Of a DNA stretch of 64,000 bases, positions 53,379-64,000 are shown piece after piece. Below the pieces are notes generated by a model. The model saw only the letters and a list, made by a program, of their open reading frames with translations, made no database searches and was not told the origin of the DNA. Every line of letters starts with the position of its first letter. The stretch's first letter is position 1. The DNA comes from Paragordius varius. Its lineage: Eukaryota; Nematomorpha. The translations under genes and the position numbers were made by a program. The stretch covers positions 8,060,001-8,124,000 of the forward strand of contig OZ176055.1 in assembly GCA_964247055.1 (NCBI GenBank), given 5' to 3'.

Positions 53379-54076
53379 TTATTTTTTTGGTGCATCCGGT
53401 TGATTGTCTGGATGGGCACGAATAAAACATTCAAGTTCATTTAAATTCTTAGATATTCTTAATATGATGGGAAAATTATTCATGTCCACTTCAAAACTAT
53501 AATAATTTAGACATCAAATATACCGTATTGCATTGTAAACTTGGGGAACTAATACACAATCTGCTAAGGTTACCTGATCCTCGAAGCAAAACTTTTTAGA
53601 TGTTTTGGCCAACATTTTTTCCAGTGCTAAAGTAAAATCGGAAAATACCTGTAAAACCCATTTCGATCCAATATTTAGCCCATTCCGGCTTATTAACATA
53701 CTTAAGAACGCGTAAATTTTGAATTGGTTGTATATCACATGCAATAACATCCATAATTGCTCGAACTTGAGCTTTCGAATTGATATCGCTCGGAAACATA
53801 GGAGGTTTCGGATATTTTTCTTCCAAATACTCAAGGATGGCCAACGATTGGTTGAGAACAAAATCACCCATTTGTAATACGGGAACCATACCCTCCGGGT
53901 TTAATTTCTGATAAACCGGTTGATACTAAACTATATACTAAAATAAAAACTTGTTCACCGCCTTCTTTAATTAAATTTATGGGAATATATTCATATTCTA
54001 TACCCTTATATTCAAGGGCACATCGGACTCTATAAGAACAAGAGCTGCGAAAATATGAATAAAGTTTAGGCAACAT
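53379..54076 (-). CDS. GSTZ1: Maleylacetoacetate isomerase / zeta-class glutathione transferase
   Basis: Isomerises maleylacetoacetate to fumarylacetoacetate in tyrosine breakdown, using glutathione. Four exons (53951-54076, 53649-53925, 53524-53626, 53379-53496) give 207 residues (human about 216). The N-terminal thioredoxin-like half has [20 protein letters not shown]; the SSCS.R motif (residues 11-16) is the zeta-class active site. Then [21 protein letters not shown] (cis-Pro), [11 protein letters not shown]. The helical C-terminal half has [40 protein letters not shown]. All three introns are 25, 22 and 27 nt. Removing them restores exact collinearity with the family across each junction (for example GEQ to [10 protein letters not shown]). 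A TTG one codon upstream is not needed as a start. Lies just upstream of eIF3i on the same strand. Confidence 0.96.
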
Positions 54077-55316
54077 CAATCAAACGTAATTATATGTCTC
54101 AGATGGTATTGACCACATGAACTTTTTATAAAAAGCGTTTGTTTTCTTAGCCAATAAAGAGATATCGTGTTTTGCTGTGCTATAATTTTGTATGAAAATA
54201 AATAAATAAGGGGGATAATAAAAAGTTTGATTATTTATACAATCAAAAAATAAATAATGTCCAAAATTTTGGACAATTTGGCCAAAATAATAAGTGGCAA
54301 TATGATATGATGTACTTATGATCCCATAAACTGATCATTCTTCAGACAGGTACTTAAAAAATATCTAATATACGCTTTATAAGTGAGAATATCTGTTTTA
54401 CTTTAATTAAAGATTTATTTTGTCAGTACAAAAGGTTAAAATATGTATTTGATTAATCTACACTACATAACTATGTTAATTACCCATTATCTTTATCATT
54501 GGTTTATGATTTACCATATTAGTTTGGTTTTAGCGATGGCACATAAAACAATAAATAGATTTTAAGGCGATGTTGTAAATAGTCGATATTAGATAAATAT
54601 TTTTTGGTGAGGTCAAAGCAGTAGGAATATCGATAAGTAAAGCAGTCGTATCAAAAAATTTTCCAAACCGAATAAGATTTTTTTAGCATCCTTTACCACA
54701 TATTATAAAAATATATTGCCTGTTAATACTTACATCTGTGGAACAATATTAACATTAAAAACCTTAGGGTTCGTTATGCAGAAAATTTTAATTGCAACAA
54801 ACACTCTTCACAAATGTTTTTTTGATAATATTTATCGTAGATTATGGATAATTTTAAATGATAATTAAAATCGAATTCGTTTGATACTGTACTGTGTATA
54901 AATATTTTTTAAATAACAAAATATCTAAAAAAATCCCGATAGTTGATTCTGAAAATGAGTTAATATTAGATCCAATCATGGCCCATGTATTTTATTTGTG
55001 CAAAATTATAGTGTATATGTATATAAAGGATCAACAATATATTCTAAAATTTTTATTCCCGCTGCAGATAGTATAATGGTTTCATTAAATAAAGCTGTTC
55101 AAATTTCATTTCAAATTTTATAATCTTTATTCTAAAATACATTATTTTCATATAAATATGAATTAAAGTTCTTAGGGCTGGATCTGATTAGCGTATCATT
55201 CTTGGATCGACTTTAATTCAATATAAAACAATGGTAAAAAATTTAATTTTGACTTAAAAATGTAAAATTTTTAAATTTAATATAAAAAAATATTTTTTCC
55301 ATAATATATTCAAACT
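54077..55316. other. AT-rich spacer upstream of GSTZ1
   Basis: No gene recognised. The open frame at 54894-55076 has no homology I can name and is AT-rich throughout. Confidence 0.5.
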
Positions 55317-55632
55317 ATATCATTTACAATTCAAATTCACCCTCTGACAATTTAAATTTACCCTTGAACAATTCCAATTCACCCTAAAAATAAATTATGT
55401 GTTTTTGGGCTAATGTAACTCACCATTAATAAATATATTCTTTTGGCATAGTTTATTATTTTTTCAGTATTATAAATTTTAAACGAAATTTCATTTTAAA
55501 ATTATAAAAAAAAATTTAGTCTTGAAAAACACAATTTATTTTAGGGTGAATTTGAATTCTTCTAGGATGAATTTGAATTGTTTAAGGGTGAATTTAAATT
55601 TTTTAAGGGTGAATTTGAACTGTAAATGGTAT
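55317..55632. repeat. MITE family A copy 6
   Basis: ATATCATTTACAATTC at the left and CTGTAAATGGTAT at the right, with inverted CAAATTCACCC subterminal units on both arms and the conserved GGGCTAATGTAACTCACCA centre. Confidence 0.85.
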
Positions 55633-56085
55633 ATTACAACCAATTTAAACGGTTCATAACTCTATTTTATTTGGTTAACTAATGGGACTGTTATGACCAT
55701 AATTTGCTTTCATAGGTCTCAGACCAGTTATTTTTTGTTTGGTTAATAATCTAATCTCTCCCTCAATAAACTTATCTAAATAATAAATTAAAGATGGCTT
55801 CTTTAACATTTATTAGTCAATATAATATCCGCCTATATGATTGCGTGATATGTGAGTTTGTGAAACAAATTTTCCACAATATATCCAAATTATAATTATA
55901 ATAGAATTTTAGGTAAATAATTTTTTAAAAAATAGATAGATATTTATGTCGAATTCCTTCTTTACAATTTCGACTCATCATTTTTATTTAACCTCATATT
56001 TATTACGATAAAAACTTGTTGGCAGATCATATTGATAAAGTTAGAAATATATTTTAGCATTATGATTCTTAAATAATTGGATGCG
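55633..56085. other. Spacer, nothing recognised
   Basis: No gene or repeat terminus seen. Confidence 0.4.
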
Positions 56086-57596
56086 TATATATAACTATGA
56101 AAATGGAAAGTGGTGGCTTTGTGATCTGTTTCCGGAAAACCGGTAGACCCATTCAAATCCAAATATCGAAATAATAGAATCATTAATGAATGTCCCGACA
56201 ATTGCTTCGCCCTTTTTTTAGATTAGGCCCCCAGTACGGGCCCACCCCGTGTAAAAAACGGTTTTTTTAAACACAAGTCCACAAAAATCGTGTCTTTGAG
56301 ACAATTTTCCGGAAAACGTTTTCGACCATTCGATTTCAAATATAATTTTTTATTTTTTTTTTCAATTGCGCCGAACATAGTCGGCTCGCTTTTTTAATTT
56401 AGGCCCTCTTTTTACCCGCTCCCCCCGTAAAATGCCACTTTTTTTAAAAAAATTAAGTTCACAAAAATAATTTTTGAATGTATTCGCCCAATGTATGAAA
56501 CCGTAAAAATTCAGTAAGGATACCAGGTATTCCCTGTTAAAAGGCAAAAACTTTTGTCGAGCGTTTCTTTGATGATAGCTGCTGGGTAAGGATATACAAA
56601 AAATGACCCGTCATATCGAAATAGCATGCTTTTGGGGCTAAATTTCAGAAACCCTATAAGACATGTGAGTTCTATAAAGGCCTAAAATATTTATTACCCC
56701 TTAAAAAACAAATATTTTAGTATAAGGGGGTTACTTCAATGAGTCGCTAAGAAAAGTTTTAGGCCCTGAAAAATTCGCCGCCATAGAACAATTTTTTAGT
56801 TTTGAAGCAATATTTCCAAGAACTTATAGGAACATATGGACATTATAATTCCAGATACTTCCCATATAAAGACAAAAATTTTGCCCGACGCTTTTTTATA
56901 CCTGCTTCTGAGTAAGAAGCTACCCGCCAAAACTGCACCACTAAATAGAAATTGCGTTGTTTTGGAACTAATTTAAAGAAAATTTATGCCATATGAGCTC
57001 ATTTAAAGTTCGAAATATTACCCGTAACTAGGTAAAATTTAAGGTCAGGCCTTTTTTATTAGTCGTTAATTTGGGGCCTTTATGCCCTAAGAAATACGCC
57101 ATCATATAACGATTATTTAGTGTTGAGGTAGTTTTTTGAATATCCCATGAGACGATGGTATCAAAGATGATTCCAAATATTTTCCCTATAAAGGCAAAAA
57201 ATTTAAGTTAGCGCTTTTTCCATATAGGCCTATGGGTAGGGGTCTACCGGTTTAAAATTGAGACGTCATACAAAAATGGCTTAGCTTTGGAGCTAATTTT
57301 CAAAAAAATTTAAGAAGTTATACAAGTTCAATAAAGGCTTTAAATATTATCCATAAAAAGGTAAAAATTATAGCATAGCGGGGGCCTTTACACCAGTAAA
57401 CAATGTATTCGTATGAATGCACCGTTTTGAAAATCCTATGAGATCATAGCTATTAATTAATGTTTCGAAATAATCCATATATATGGATCATTTTATGGAT
57501 CCCTTTTTTCAAATAACCCTCCCCCCCCCCCCCCCCCCCCCCCCAGAAGTACGAAGGACTTCCTCGGGCTGCGTAGCAGCACGAGATTTACGCTAG
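56086..57596 (+). mobile_element. Helitron-like element H3, near complete
   Basis: The 5' end resembles H1 and H2 (TATATATAACTATGAAAATG), though the TC start has mutated. The 3' end is intact: GAAGTAC-GAA-GGACTTC, hairpin GCTGC-GTA-GCAGC, then CTAG followed by T. About seven internal units of roughly 150-160 bp lie between. Non-coding. Confidence 0.75.
57521..57544. repeat. 24-nt poly(C) tract
   Basis: Twenty-four C in a row just inside the 3' end of H3. H1 has six or seven C at the same place, so this is an expanded tract. Length is likely uncertain in the assembly. Confidence 0.95.
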
Positions 57597-57619
57597 TATG
57601 ATATTAAATATTCAATATA

Positions 57620-58400
57620 GTACAAGTAATTGAAAAACCTGTGCCAAAATTACGGTTAAAAAACTAGATTTTATTTTGATATTTAGCGAAGAATACAGTT
57701 TCAGATTCAAATGCTGCATAATAGTCGAATTTCAGAAAACACTAAAAACTAATATATGCTAACATTTAAAAAAATTGCATATTTTGTTTAAAAATTTAAT
57801 TTCGGCAATTTTGATGAACTGTACTCTATGGTAAACATAATATTATGGAAACGGTAAAAAAAAACTTTAATACATTGTAAAAACATTTTTTTAATTTAAT
57901 AATGCTAAATATTTCGATCACTTCAGAAATCGAATTAAATATAGCCCGTTTTCAATTTAAGTAAATGTTTCGTTTCCACCATGCGTTGTTCATATACCAT
58001 GAGGTAAGCCTCGACAAATTTTTCAAATTTACATTTCAAAACAAAGTATGAAAGTATATTTTTCGAAAATTTTTTTGGTGTCATAATCTAGCGTTTATTA
58101 GAAATTATTATCGCGCAATCTCAACATTTTTGCGTTTTTTTGAAGAAAATTAGTCCATTTTCTAGGTCTTATCTAATTATTCTGTTCAAATATAGTTTAT
58201 AAAATATTTTAATGATATTTTTCGGAATGAAGCATATAGATCTATATCAAAAAAAATATATTTAAAATAAACGCTAATTTTGCGCTTTTTTAATATGCAG
58301 CAATCACCACAAGAGTGTAAATAACTTTATTACACTCGTAACGAAACCAAAAGCACCATATGAATCCTGATACATTTTTCTATAAGAAAATATACATTTC
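57620..58400. repeat. Dispersed repeat family S copy 3
   Basis: Collinear with 46850-47625: GAAACGGTA block, TCxCTTCAGAA, GTTTCCACCATGC, a GCGCAATCTCAACATTTTTG block, AGAGTGTAAATAACTTT and CCTGATACATTTTTCTAT. It begins right after the H3 element. Confidence 0.65.
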
Positions 58401-58489
58401 ATCAGGATATTTTTTTTACGCTTTGTTTAAATTTAGTACTTCCTGTTAATCGAACTTTTTGTCATCAAAAATAAATTTTGAGATAAATC

Positions 58490-59290
58490 GCGCAATATGA
58501 GATTTTAACAAATCAATAGTGTCTCAATGTAAAGTCAATAATTTTAGTCAATAACCATTGGGTAGTGTTCTACCCTCTGCGAAATGTACTACCATAAACG
58601 AAGCTTTTTGATTTTCGAAGTTATGAGATTAATTGGATTTTTTTAGTTTGAAATATTCCCGTTAAAGGCCAAAAATTAGTGTACTGCCTTTTTGATACGC
58701 AAAGTAGGATTCCACTATGTTAGATACGCCACCAAAAAAACTATATTCAATTTGAAACTCTTTGGATAATCGGTGAGAATATGGAATATCAATTATTGTT
58801 TTGAGTATTTCCGGTATATAGACAAAAATTTTAGTTATCATTTTTATAAATTCCGCTGGCTAAAGCTGCTATTTCCAATTTTTCACTATATAGAAATAAG
58901 TTTTTCAAAATAGCGGGAAACTTATGAAACCATACGGTTTAAAGGAAATTGAAAGTACTAAATAAGCCGCGGGTAAGGCTCCACTCTGTGAAATTCGCCA
59001 TATATATATATATATATAACGTGGCTTTAAAGTTACTTTCAGATAATCTATCAAAACATGTGAATTTAAAAATGATTTTAGGTAAGCATAAGAGTAAAAT
59101 TAGTTAGTGCTTTATTAGCCATTAGGTAGGGCATCACCCTGTGTATGCACACAATAATATTCCATTATTTGTGTTTCCCTTATAAATGCAAAAGTTGTAG
59201 TTAACATTTTTTAATAAGCCGCTAGGCATGACCTCTACTATATTAAATACTAAACAAAAAACCGTGTTAAACAGTTTTTATTGTCTTGGT
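58490..59290. repeat. Detached, degenerate array of Helitron-internal units
   Basis: Further copies of the roughly 150-160-bp units found inside H1-H3, recognised by AAAATTTTAGT starts, a GGGTA(G/A)xxxxCTACC-like middle and AAACTTATGAxACxAT. No Helitron ends are present here. Confidence 0.5.
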
Positions 59291-61323
59291 TAGAGCGACG
59301 CGTGAAAGGCCATTAGCCAGTTATGGGTACAAATTTTTAATTTTAATCAGATAATTTTCTGGACAATTACGGTGAATCAGGACCCATCAACGTACCAGCA
59401 GTGATTATATAATCGCTTTTTTATTTAAAGATTATAATCCGCTAATTTGAATGTCAGAGCCTGATAATAACTATTAATTTAATTAGAGATCAATTTGTTA
59501 TGATTTATATATTACAATAAAAGTGTTTTCTAAATATACGTATAATAAATTTTTACGATCAAATGTCACGAATGGCATTAAATGTCTTGAAGATGGAAGT
59601 GTAGAAAATCAGATTTTTTCATTTCAACAATAGTTATTGATTTTATAATTATATTATGGGCAAAAAAAATTATAAAAAATTAAATTTTGCTATAAAAAAC
59701 TATTTGTAAGGTTTTGTAAATGATATAATCAAGGTTATATCAATCAAATTTATAATGGGATGAAACAGGAAAATTGCGCTAATAACTGTAATAAATAATG
59801 ATATAATTTTAACATTGTTAATAGTAAGACAACTTTGTTATCATTTTTTCTCTCCACGTTTTTTTCAAATAATTACATCAAACTGTCCAATTTGGTGATG
59901 ACAATTATATTATGACATGTTGTTAAACATTTTTGTTAAAAATTGGAACAATTGATCAATTTATAGTTATTAATATCCATTTTTCCTTTTTTATTATTGG
60001 TTCCTTAACCTTTATAACGCATCTAATACAAGATATTTCTTGATATTGATTGAAAACCAATTGCAAGATTAATTAATAAGGGTAATTGTTATGAATAGCC
60101 ATAAAAATTTTTATATTTTCTTTCTCTAACTCACAAAATTTTGCTTTAATATTGATTATTATAAGGTAAAATTAGTCAATCAAACATAATTATTAGTGTG
60201 CGTGTGATTGCTGCCTGCCTGCCTGAATAAAAAAATTTAATTTGCAAATTTTTTGCTTATTACTGTTCATGAGTAAAGATGTGAGATGAATTTTGCATTT
60301 AAAAGATGTGCTCTACAGAATAAAATAGTCTTGTGTTTCTGAAACTATACAGAGAGAATAGCCTATTTTCTCAATATGTTATGACTGAAAAACCATTTAT
60401 TTTCCAGCATGTTTTCATTCGTTAATTAGCACGAAGGATCTATTATGATGTTTTATTTTATTTTTAATTATTATTATTATCGCCATTTCTAAAATATAAT
60501 TAATATTATATAATTAATATTTATCCATTCTTTCGTTCTGTGCACCATAACATAAAATTTGGTTGTGTGGTTTTAATATCTATCTATGAATTTAATCTAT
60601 TCCATGTTTAACAAGGAGAGCCGAAAATCTCTAAGTAAATTGTCCGTTATTATTGAGTTTTAATCGCATAATTAATTTTTAATGTAATTTGGATTTAAGT
60701 AGCAAAATGATACCAGGTAGTGTTTAACTAAAAGCAGTCTTTCACGGGTGTCAAAAAATGTTATTAAAATTAATTTTAGGTTTTTTGGTTTTCGCAATTA
60801 AATTTATAATTTAGTTTTTTACATTATCCTCTTTCCCCTAATAACTTTGTTATAGATTCAATTAAAGAGCGTAAAAAGAAAATTTATGTTTTTATAGGCT
60901 TTGAAACTAACTACCAAATAATAAAAAGATGAATTAATATTTAAGCGATATTTTTACTTAAAGTTGCGATCAAATTTTAGACGATGCGCCTATTTTGGTT
61001 AATAAAACTAATAAACTGAAACATTTTGCAAATTTGTTTTATTACCCATATGCAAAAAATGATTTTACCCCAAAATAACTTAATTTCATTTAGTAAAATT
61101 TATATTTTGAACCAAATTAATTTTAAAAATATATTAGGATCTGAAATATAATTGGGTGAACATTTATAATATTTGACGATTATATGGAAAAGTTTTTTCA
61201 TATTGATTTAATAAATTAGAGGGGTGACCAACACACGACCCTCTTAGATATTTTTTGCAGCCCGCCGAAAACTAAATAAATACGAAATTCCATATTTTAA
61301 AAATATTTTCAAAATTTTAATAT
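59291..61323. other. AT-rich stretch, no gene seen
   Basis: No coding homology, splice-linked exons or repeat ends recognised. It lies upstream of the putative exons at 61938 and could hold their promoter or a long intron. Confidence 0.5.
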
Positions 61324-61632
61324 ATACCATTTACAATTCAAATTCACCCCTGAACAATTTCACCTTTGAATAATCACCCTAAAAATAATTTATCTGTTTT
61401 TGGGCTTATATAACTCAGTAATATGAATAATATCTTTGTGGCTTAATTTATTCTTTTTCAGTATTATATTAATTTTAAACGAAATTTCATTTTAATTGAT
61501 AAACTTATAGGTAATTTTAATCTTTAAAAACAAATAATTTATTTTAGGGTGAATTTGAATTGTTCAAGGGTGAGTTTATATTGTTGGTGGGTGAATTTGA
61601 ATTGTTCAAGTGTGAAGAACTGTAAATGGTAT
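61324..61632. repeat. MITE family A copy 7
   Basis: ATACCATTTACAATTCAAAT at the left, ACTGTAAATGGTAT at the right, with degenerate 21-nt subterminal units and the GGGCTTATATAACTCAG centre. Confidence 0.85.
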
Positions 61633-61937
61633 ATTTTATAATTTTAATTTGAAATATTTATGATCAGCGGTTTACATTTCGTTTTTCTGCATTGATTACG
61701 CATGTAAAAAATATTTCCCTTATTTTCGAATTTACCCGTTTAAAAATTTGTTTATACATAATCCAAGCTAAATTAATATTATAATTATATAATATTTTTA
61801 TATTTAGCTATATTTCAATTTCACAATCGTGACAACACAAATCTTAATACACAAAAATTTTGACTAAAATTGATATCATGGTCATTTAATATTTTTTTTA
61901 TCAAAAATATGAACTTATCCATTTTTATGGTTTTTAG

Positions 61938-62152
61938 GAAAAAACGAAGACGGCATGAGTCTCTTAAATTTAAAAGCCAGTTCTCCACCAAATTACATTG
62001 AATTGTGTAGGGATTCACAATTTCACCCCAAAGAATTGAAATACATGTATCGCATGTTTAAACAGGTTAACTAAAACCATACATTACAATATAAAATTTC
62101 TCGTATAATTTGTCAAAAATAAAACTCTTTCAGTTGTGGGATAACAGTGTGA
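61938..62152 (+). CDS. Two putative exons of an unidentified, possibly EF-hand, gene
   Basis: The exon at 61938-62065 follows a TTTTTAG acceptor and ends before GTTAAC. It encodes KNEDGMSLLNLKASSPPNYI followed by ELCRDSQFHPKELKYMYRMF and KQ. The ELCRDSQFHPKELKYMYRMF part resembles the first helix pair of neuronal calcium sensor / KChIP proteins (F..KEL..(L/M)YR.FK). A second exon, about 62111-62159, lies between TCTTTCAG and a strong GTGAGT donor and continues in frame as LWDNSVTWFQKKLA, which does not match KChIP. The continuation to the right is hidden behind a mariner and a LINE or lies outside the window. The family call is weak. Confidence 0.35.
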
Positions 62153-62379
62153 CTTGGTTTCAGAAAAAATTAGCAGGTGAGTTTCAATATTTTTGGTTAA
62201 AAAAGTTGCATTTTTTTGATATCAGGTAGCCTACTCGAGATACAATTTAGATAAAATGTCACAAAAGATACACATATATCAGGTGTAGTTACAAGTTTAT
62301 ACCGATTTATTGGAAAAATGTTTTGAGATAATCTCTTATATTTTGATGTCAGCTCCCACACATTTCACCCATTCTCAGT

Positions 62380-63240
62380 AATATATGAAAGCCATGCCAA
62401 ATAAACTAATTGCATTTTGGTGCAAACCATTGGTCAAGCCTTTCTCTTGCGCCTCATAATTATTGAAGTGCTGCTCTTCGAGGATCTGACCCATGATGCG
62501 AACATGTCTAGTCAGATGGCGCTAGATCAAAAAAGCTAAGCAGACGCGAAAAAATATCTTTATAAGCGATTACAAATTCATTTCTGGTTCTGTTGTCTGA
62601 GATGGAGCATGTCAGGTAACAAAGAAAAGTTGATATGTTTGCTAACCGATATGTCGTTTCCACTTAATGTTTACTCTTAAAATTAATCTGAATATTTGCG
62701 TATTACCGGTTTTAGCGAGATTAAAAGTTAATAACAATATCGCTCTAATCTTACCAAACGTGCCGATGGACCAGCTTGACAAGGTGAGCACCATTTTTCC
62801 GTTTTGAAATTACTTAATAAGAATATTTCTTATCGTTTGTCCCAATTCGATGCAGAAATAATTTTTGTTACGTTAAAGCCGGTTTACACAAGTCTTTTTA
62901 CCATTTTTGCTCTTTGACGTTCATTCAAATTGTGTGAAACCCATTACTGAGGTTTTAATCATTCCCAGTGTTTGGAGATGTCTGCTGATTGTTTTTTGTG
63001 ATATATGTTATGCTTCTACAAATTGCCGATAAGTTTATTTTAGGCCAAACTTTTCCAGTTGTTTTTTTTCGCAGTTAAGTGGTTTACCCCACCCATAGTT
63101 TTTCATATATCGCACGAAACCTTGTTTTATGTTGTAATCGATAGGGGTTTACCATATGTTCCCACCCATCGATGACTTTTAGCCTTTTTCTTCTGATGGA
63201 AGAAAAGTGATGCGTGCCGCAATTCTTTTTTTTCATTCAC
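62380..63240 (-). mobile_element. Second mauritiana-type mariner relic, internally disrupted
   Basis: Minus strand. An N-terminal part at about 62880-63240 (RIAARITFLPSEEK, KPLNCEKKQLEKFGL, ISQKTISRHLQTLGM) and a C-terminal part at about 62370-62540 (DLAPSD, then EKLDQWFAPK, FIWHGFHILLRMGE). The catalytic middle is missing, replaced by about 300 bp without mariner similarity. Related to the copy at 11990-12960 at corresponding positions, but broken differently. Confidence 0.75.
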
Positions 63241-63480
63241 AAAATTCCATATGAATACCAAATGAAAGACAAAAAGCTTCCTTTTATCTCCCTAAAAAAA
63301 TTTAATGTTTGTAATTTAATGTCAGACGAGCAAAAATGGGTCTGTATCAAATTAATCGTCTGCGTACTTCTCACTCACGCCTACTCGTAATTAAGCCGGT
63401 ATTAACTCATGACTACACCTGTTATAAACCAGGAATCGATGGTGTCTAAAAAATTAAAAAATACCTTTTATGATCATGAA

Positions 63481-64000
63481 AAATTATTATTATTATTATT
63501 ACATTACATAATTTCACTCGTGAGAGCGGTCACGTTATACAACCTGTCTCGCCATAGTACTCTATCTATGGCGTCTTCTGCATAAGATCGTATTCCGATA
63601 GCTCTCTTTTTATTGTATCTATCCATTTCGTTTTAGACCGCCTACGTCCTCGTTTTCCCTGAACTATATGATTATCTATTATTTTTGCAATATAATTAGG
63701 ATCTTTTCTTTCAATGTGCCCGAACCAACGTAGCACATTTTTTGACATTCTTTCCACTATTGGTTTAACATCTGTGCCCCCACAAATAAATCTATTCTCA
63801 TCATTCTAAGCATTTTCATTTCAGTCACGTTAAAATGTCTTTCTTCGGATTTTTTGAGACCCCACGTCTGTGAATACATCATTAAGGGCTGGACAACTGA
63901 ACAGTATTACCTTTCACTCTAACATCAATATTTGGATCGCATAATACGCTTAAAATATTCTTCCAATTTACCCAGCTGCTCTTTATTCTTAAATTAATAT
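63481..64000 (-). mobile_element. 3' end of a LINE running off the window
   Basis: Minus strand. The C terminus of a LINE ORF2-like protein (63566-63757): RMSKNVLRWFGHIERKDPNY, then VQGKRGRRRSKTKWIDTIKRELSE, the usual tail of RTE-type LINE proteins. Upstream frames (TEMKMLRMMR, TWGLKKSEERHFNV) continue to the window edge with breaks. The short 3' UTR ends in a (TAA)n-type tail at 63486-63506, typical of RTE-like elements. A different subfamily from the LINE at 35334-36973, with no PHD finger in the part seen. Confidence 0.8.

Noticed and set aside
62111-62159. Small exon-like segment as part of a KChIP gene
   Set aside because: LWDNSVTWFQKKLA does not match the KChIP continuation, so I kept it only as a tentative exon and did not name the gene.

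Overview
This is a very AT-rich nuclear window from a bilaterian animal. GT-AG introns, a Hox1/labial homeobox gene, WD40 and deadenylase housekeeping genes, hAT and mariner transposons, LINEs, Helitron-like elements and many TA-flanked MITEs exclude prokaryotes and plants. The phylum cannot be fixed from sequence alone. One trait is diagnostic: 15 introns in five unrelated genes are only 21-30 nt long. I know of introns that short in animals chiefly from dicyemid mesozoans, so a dicyemid or relative is the leading but unproven guess.

Layout. 112-262 (+) looks like the last exon of a gene lying mostly to the left. 263-8878 is gene-poor and holds two MITEs. 8900-10816 (+) is a single-coding-exon Hox1/labial gene. 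11990-12960 is a dead mauritiana-type mariner. 14199-16666 (+) is a divergent secreted serpin with a foldback MITE in an intron and a frame break near its start. 16720-17738 is the first of three Helitron-like elements. 20300-34189 (-) is a complete 29-exon PAN2 deadenylase gene, reconstructed in phase to 1256 codons, with MITEs in many introns. 34286-34726 is a hAT-type MITE. 35334-36973 (-) is a 5'-truncated LINE with a 17-bp target duplication. 37444-39676 (-) is thymidylate synthase. 42168-44193 is a decayed hAT element with an exact 8-bp target duplication. 44469-46052 (-) is an MFSD9-like transporter. 46350-50272 is repeat-rich. 50321-53266 (-) is eIF3i. 53379-54076 (-) is GSTZ1/maleylacetoacetate isomerase, only about 110 bp upstream of eIF3i. 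54077-61323 is repeat-rich and gene-free as far as I can see. 61938-62152 (+) may hold two exons of an unidentified, possibly EF-hand, gene. The right end holds a second mariner relic and a LINE 3' end.

The genes do not form one pathway: mRNA deadenylation (PAN2), dTMP synthesis (TYMS), translation initiation (eIF3i), tyrosine catabolism (GSTZ1), membrane transport (MFSD9-like), patterning (Hox1) and a serpin. What links them is intron architecture. In every multi-intron gene the first introns are the shortest and later ones are longer, and in TYMS intron 6 a MITE sits in what was a 24-nt intron, apparently inserted at the TA of its acceptor. That is the observation I would follow up first.
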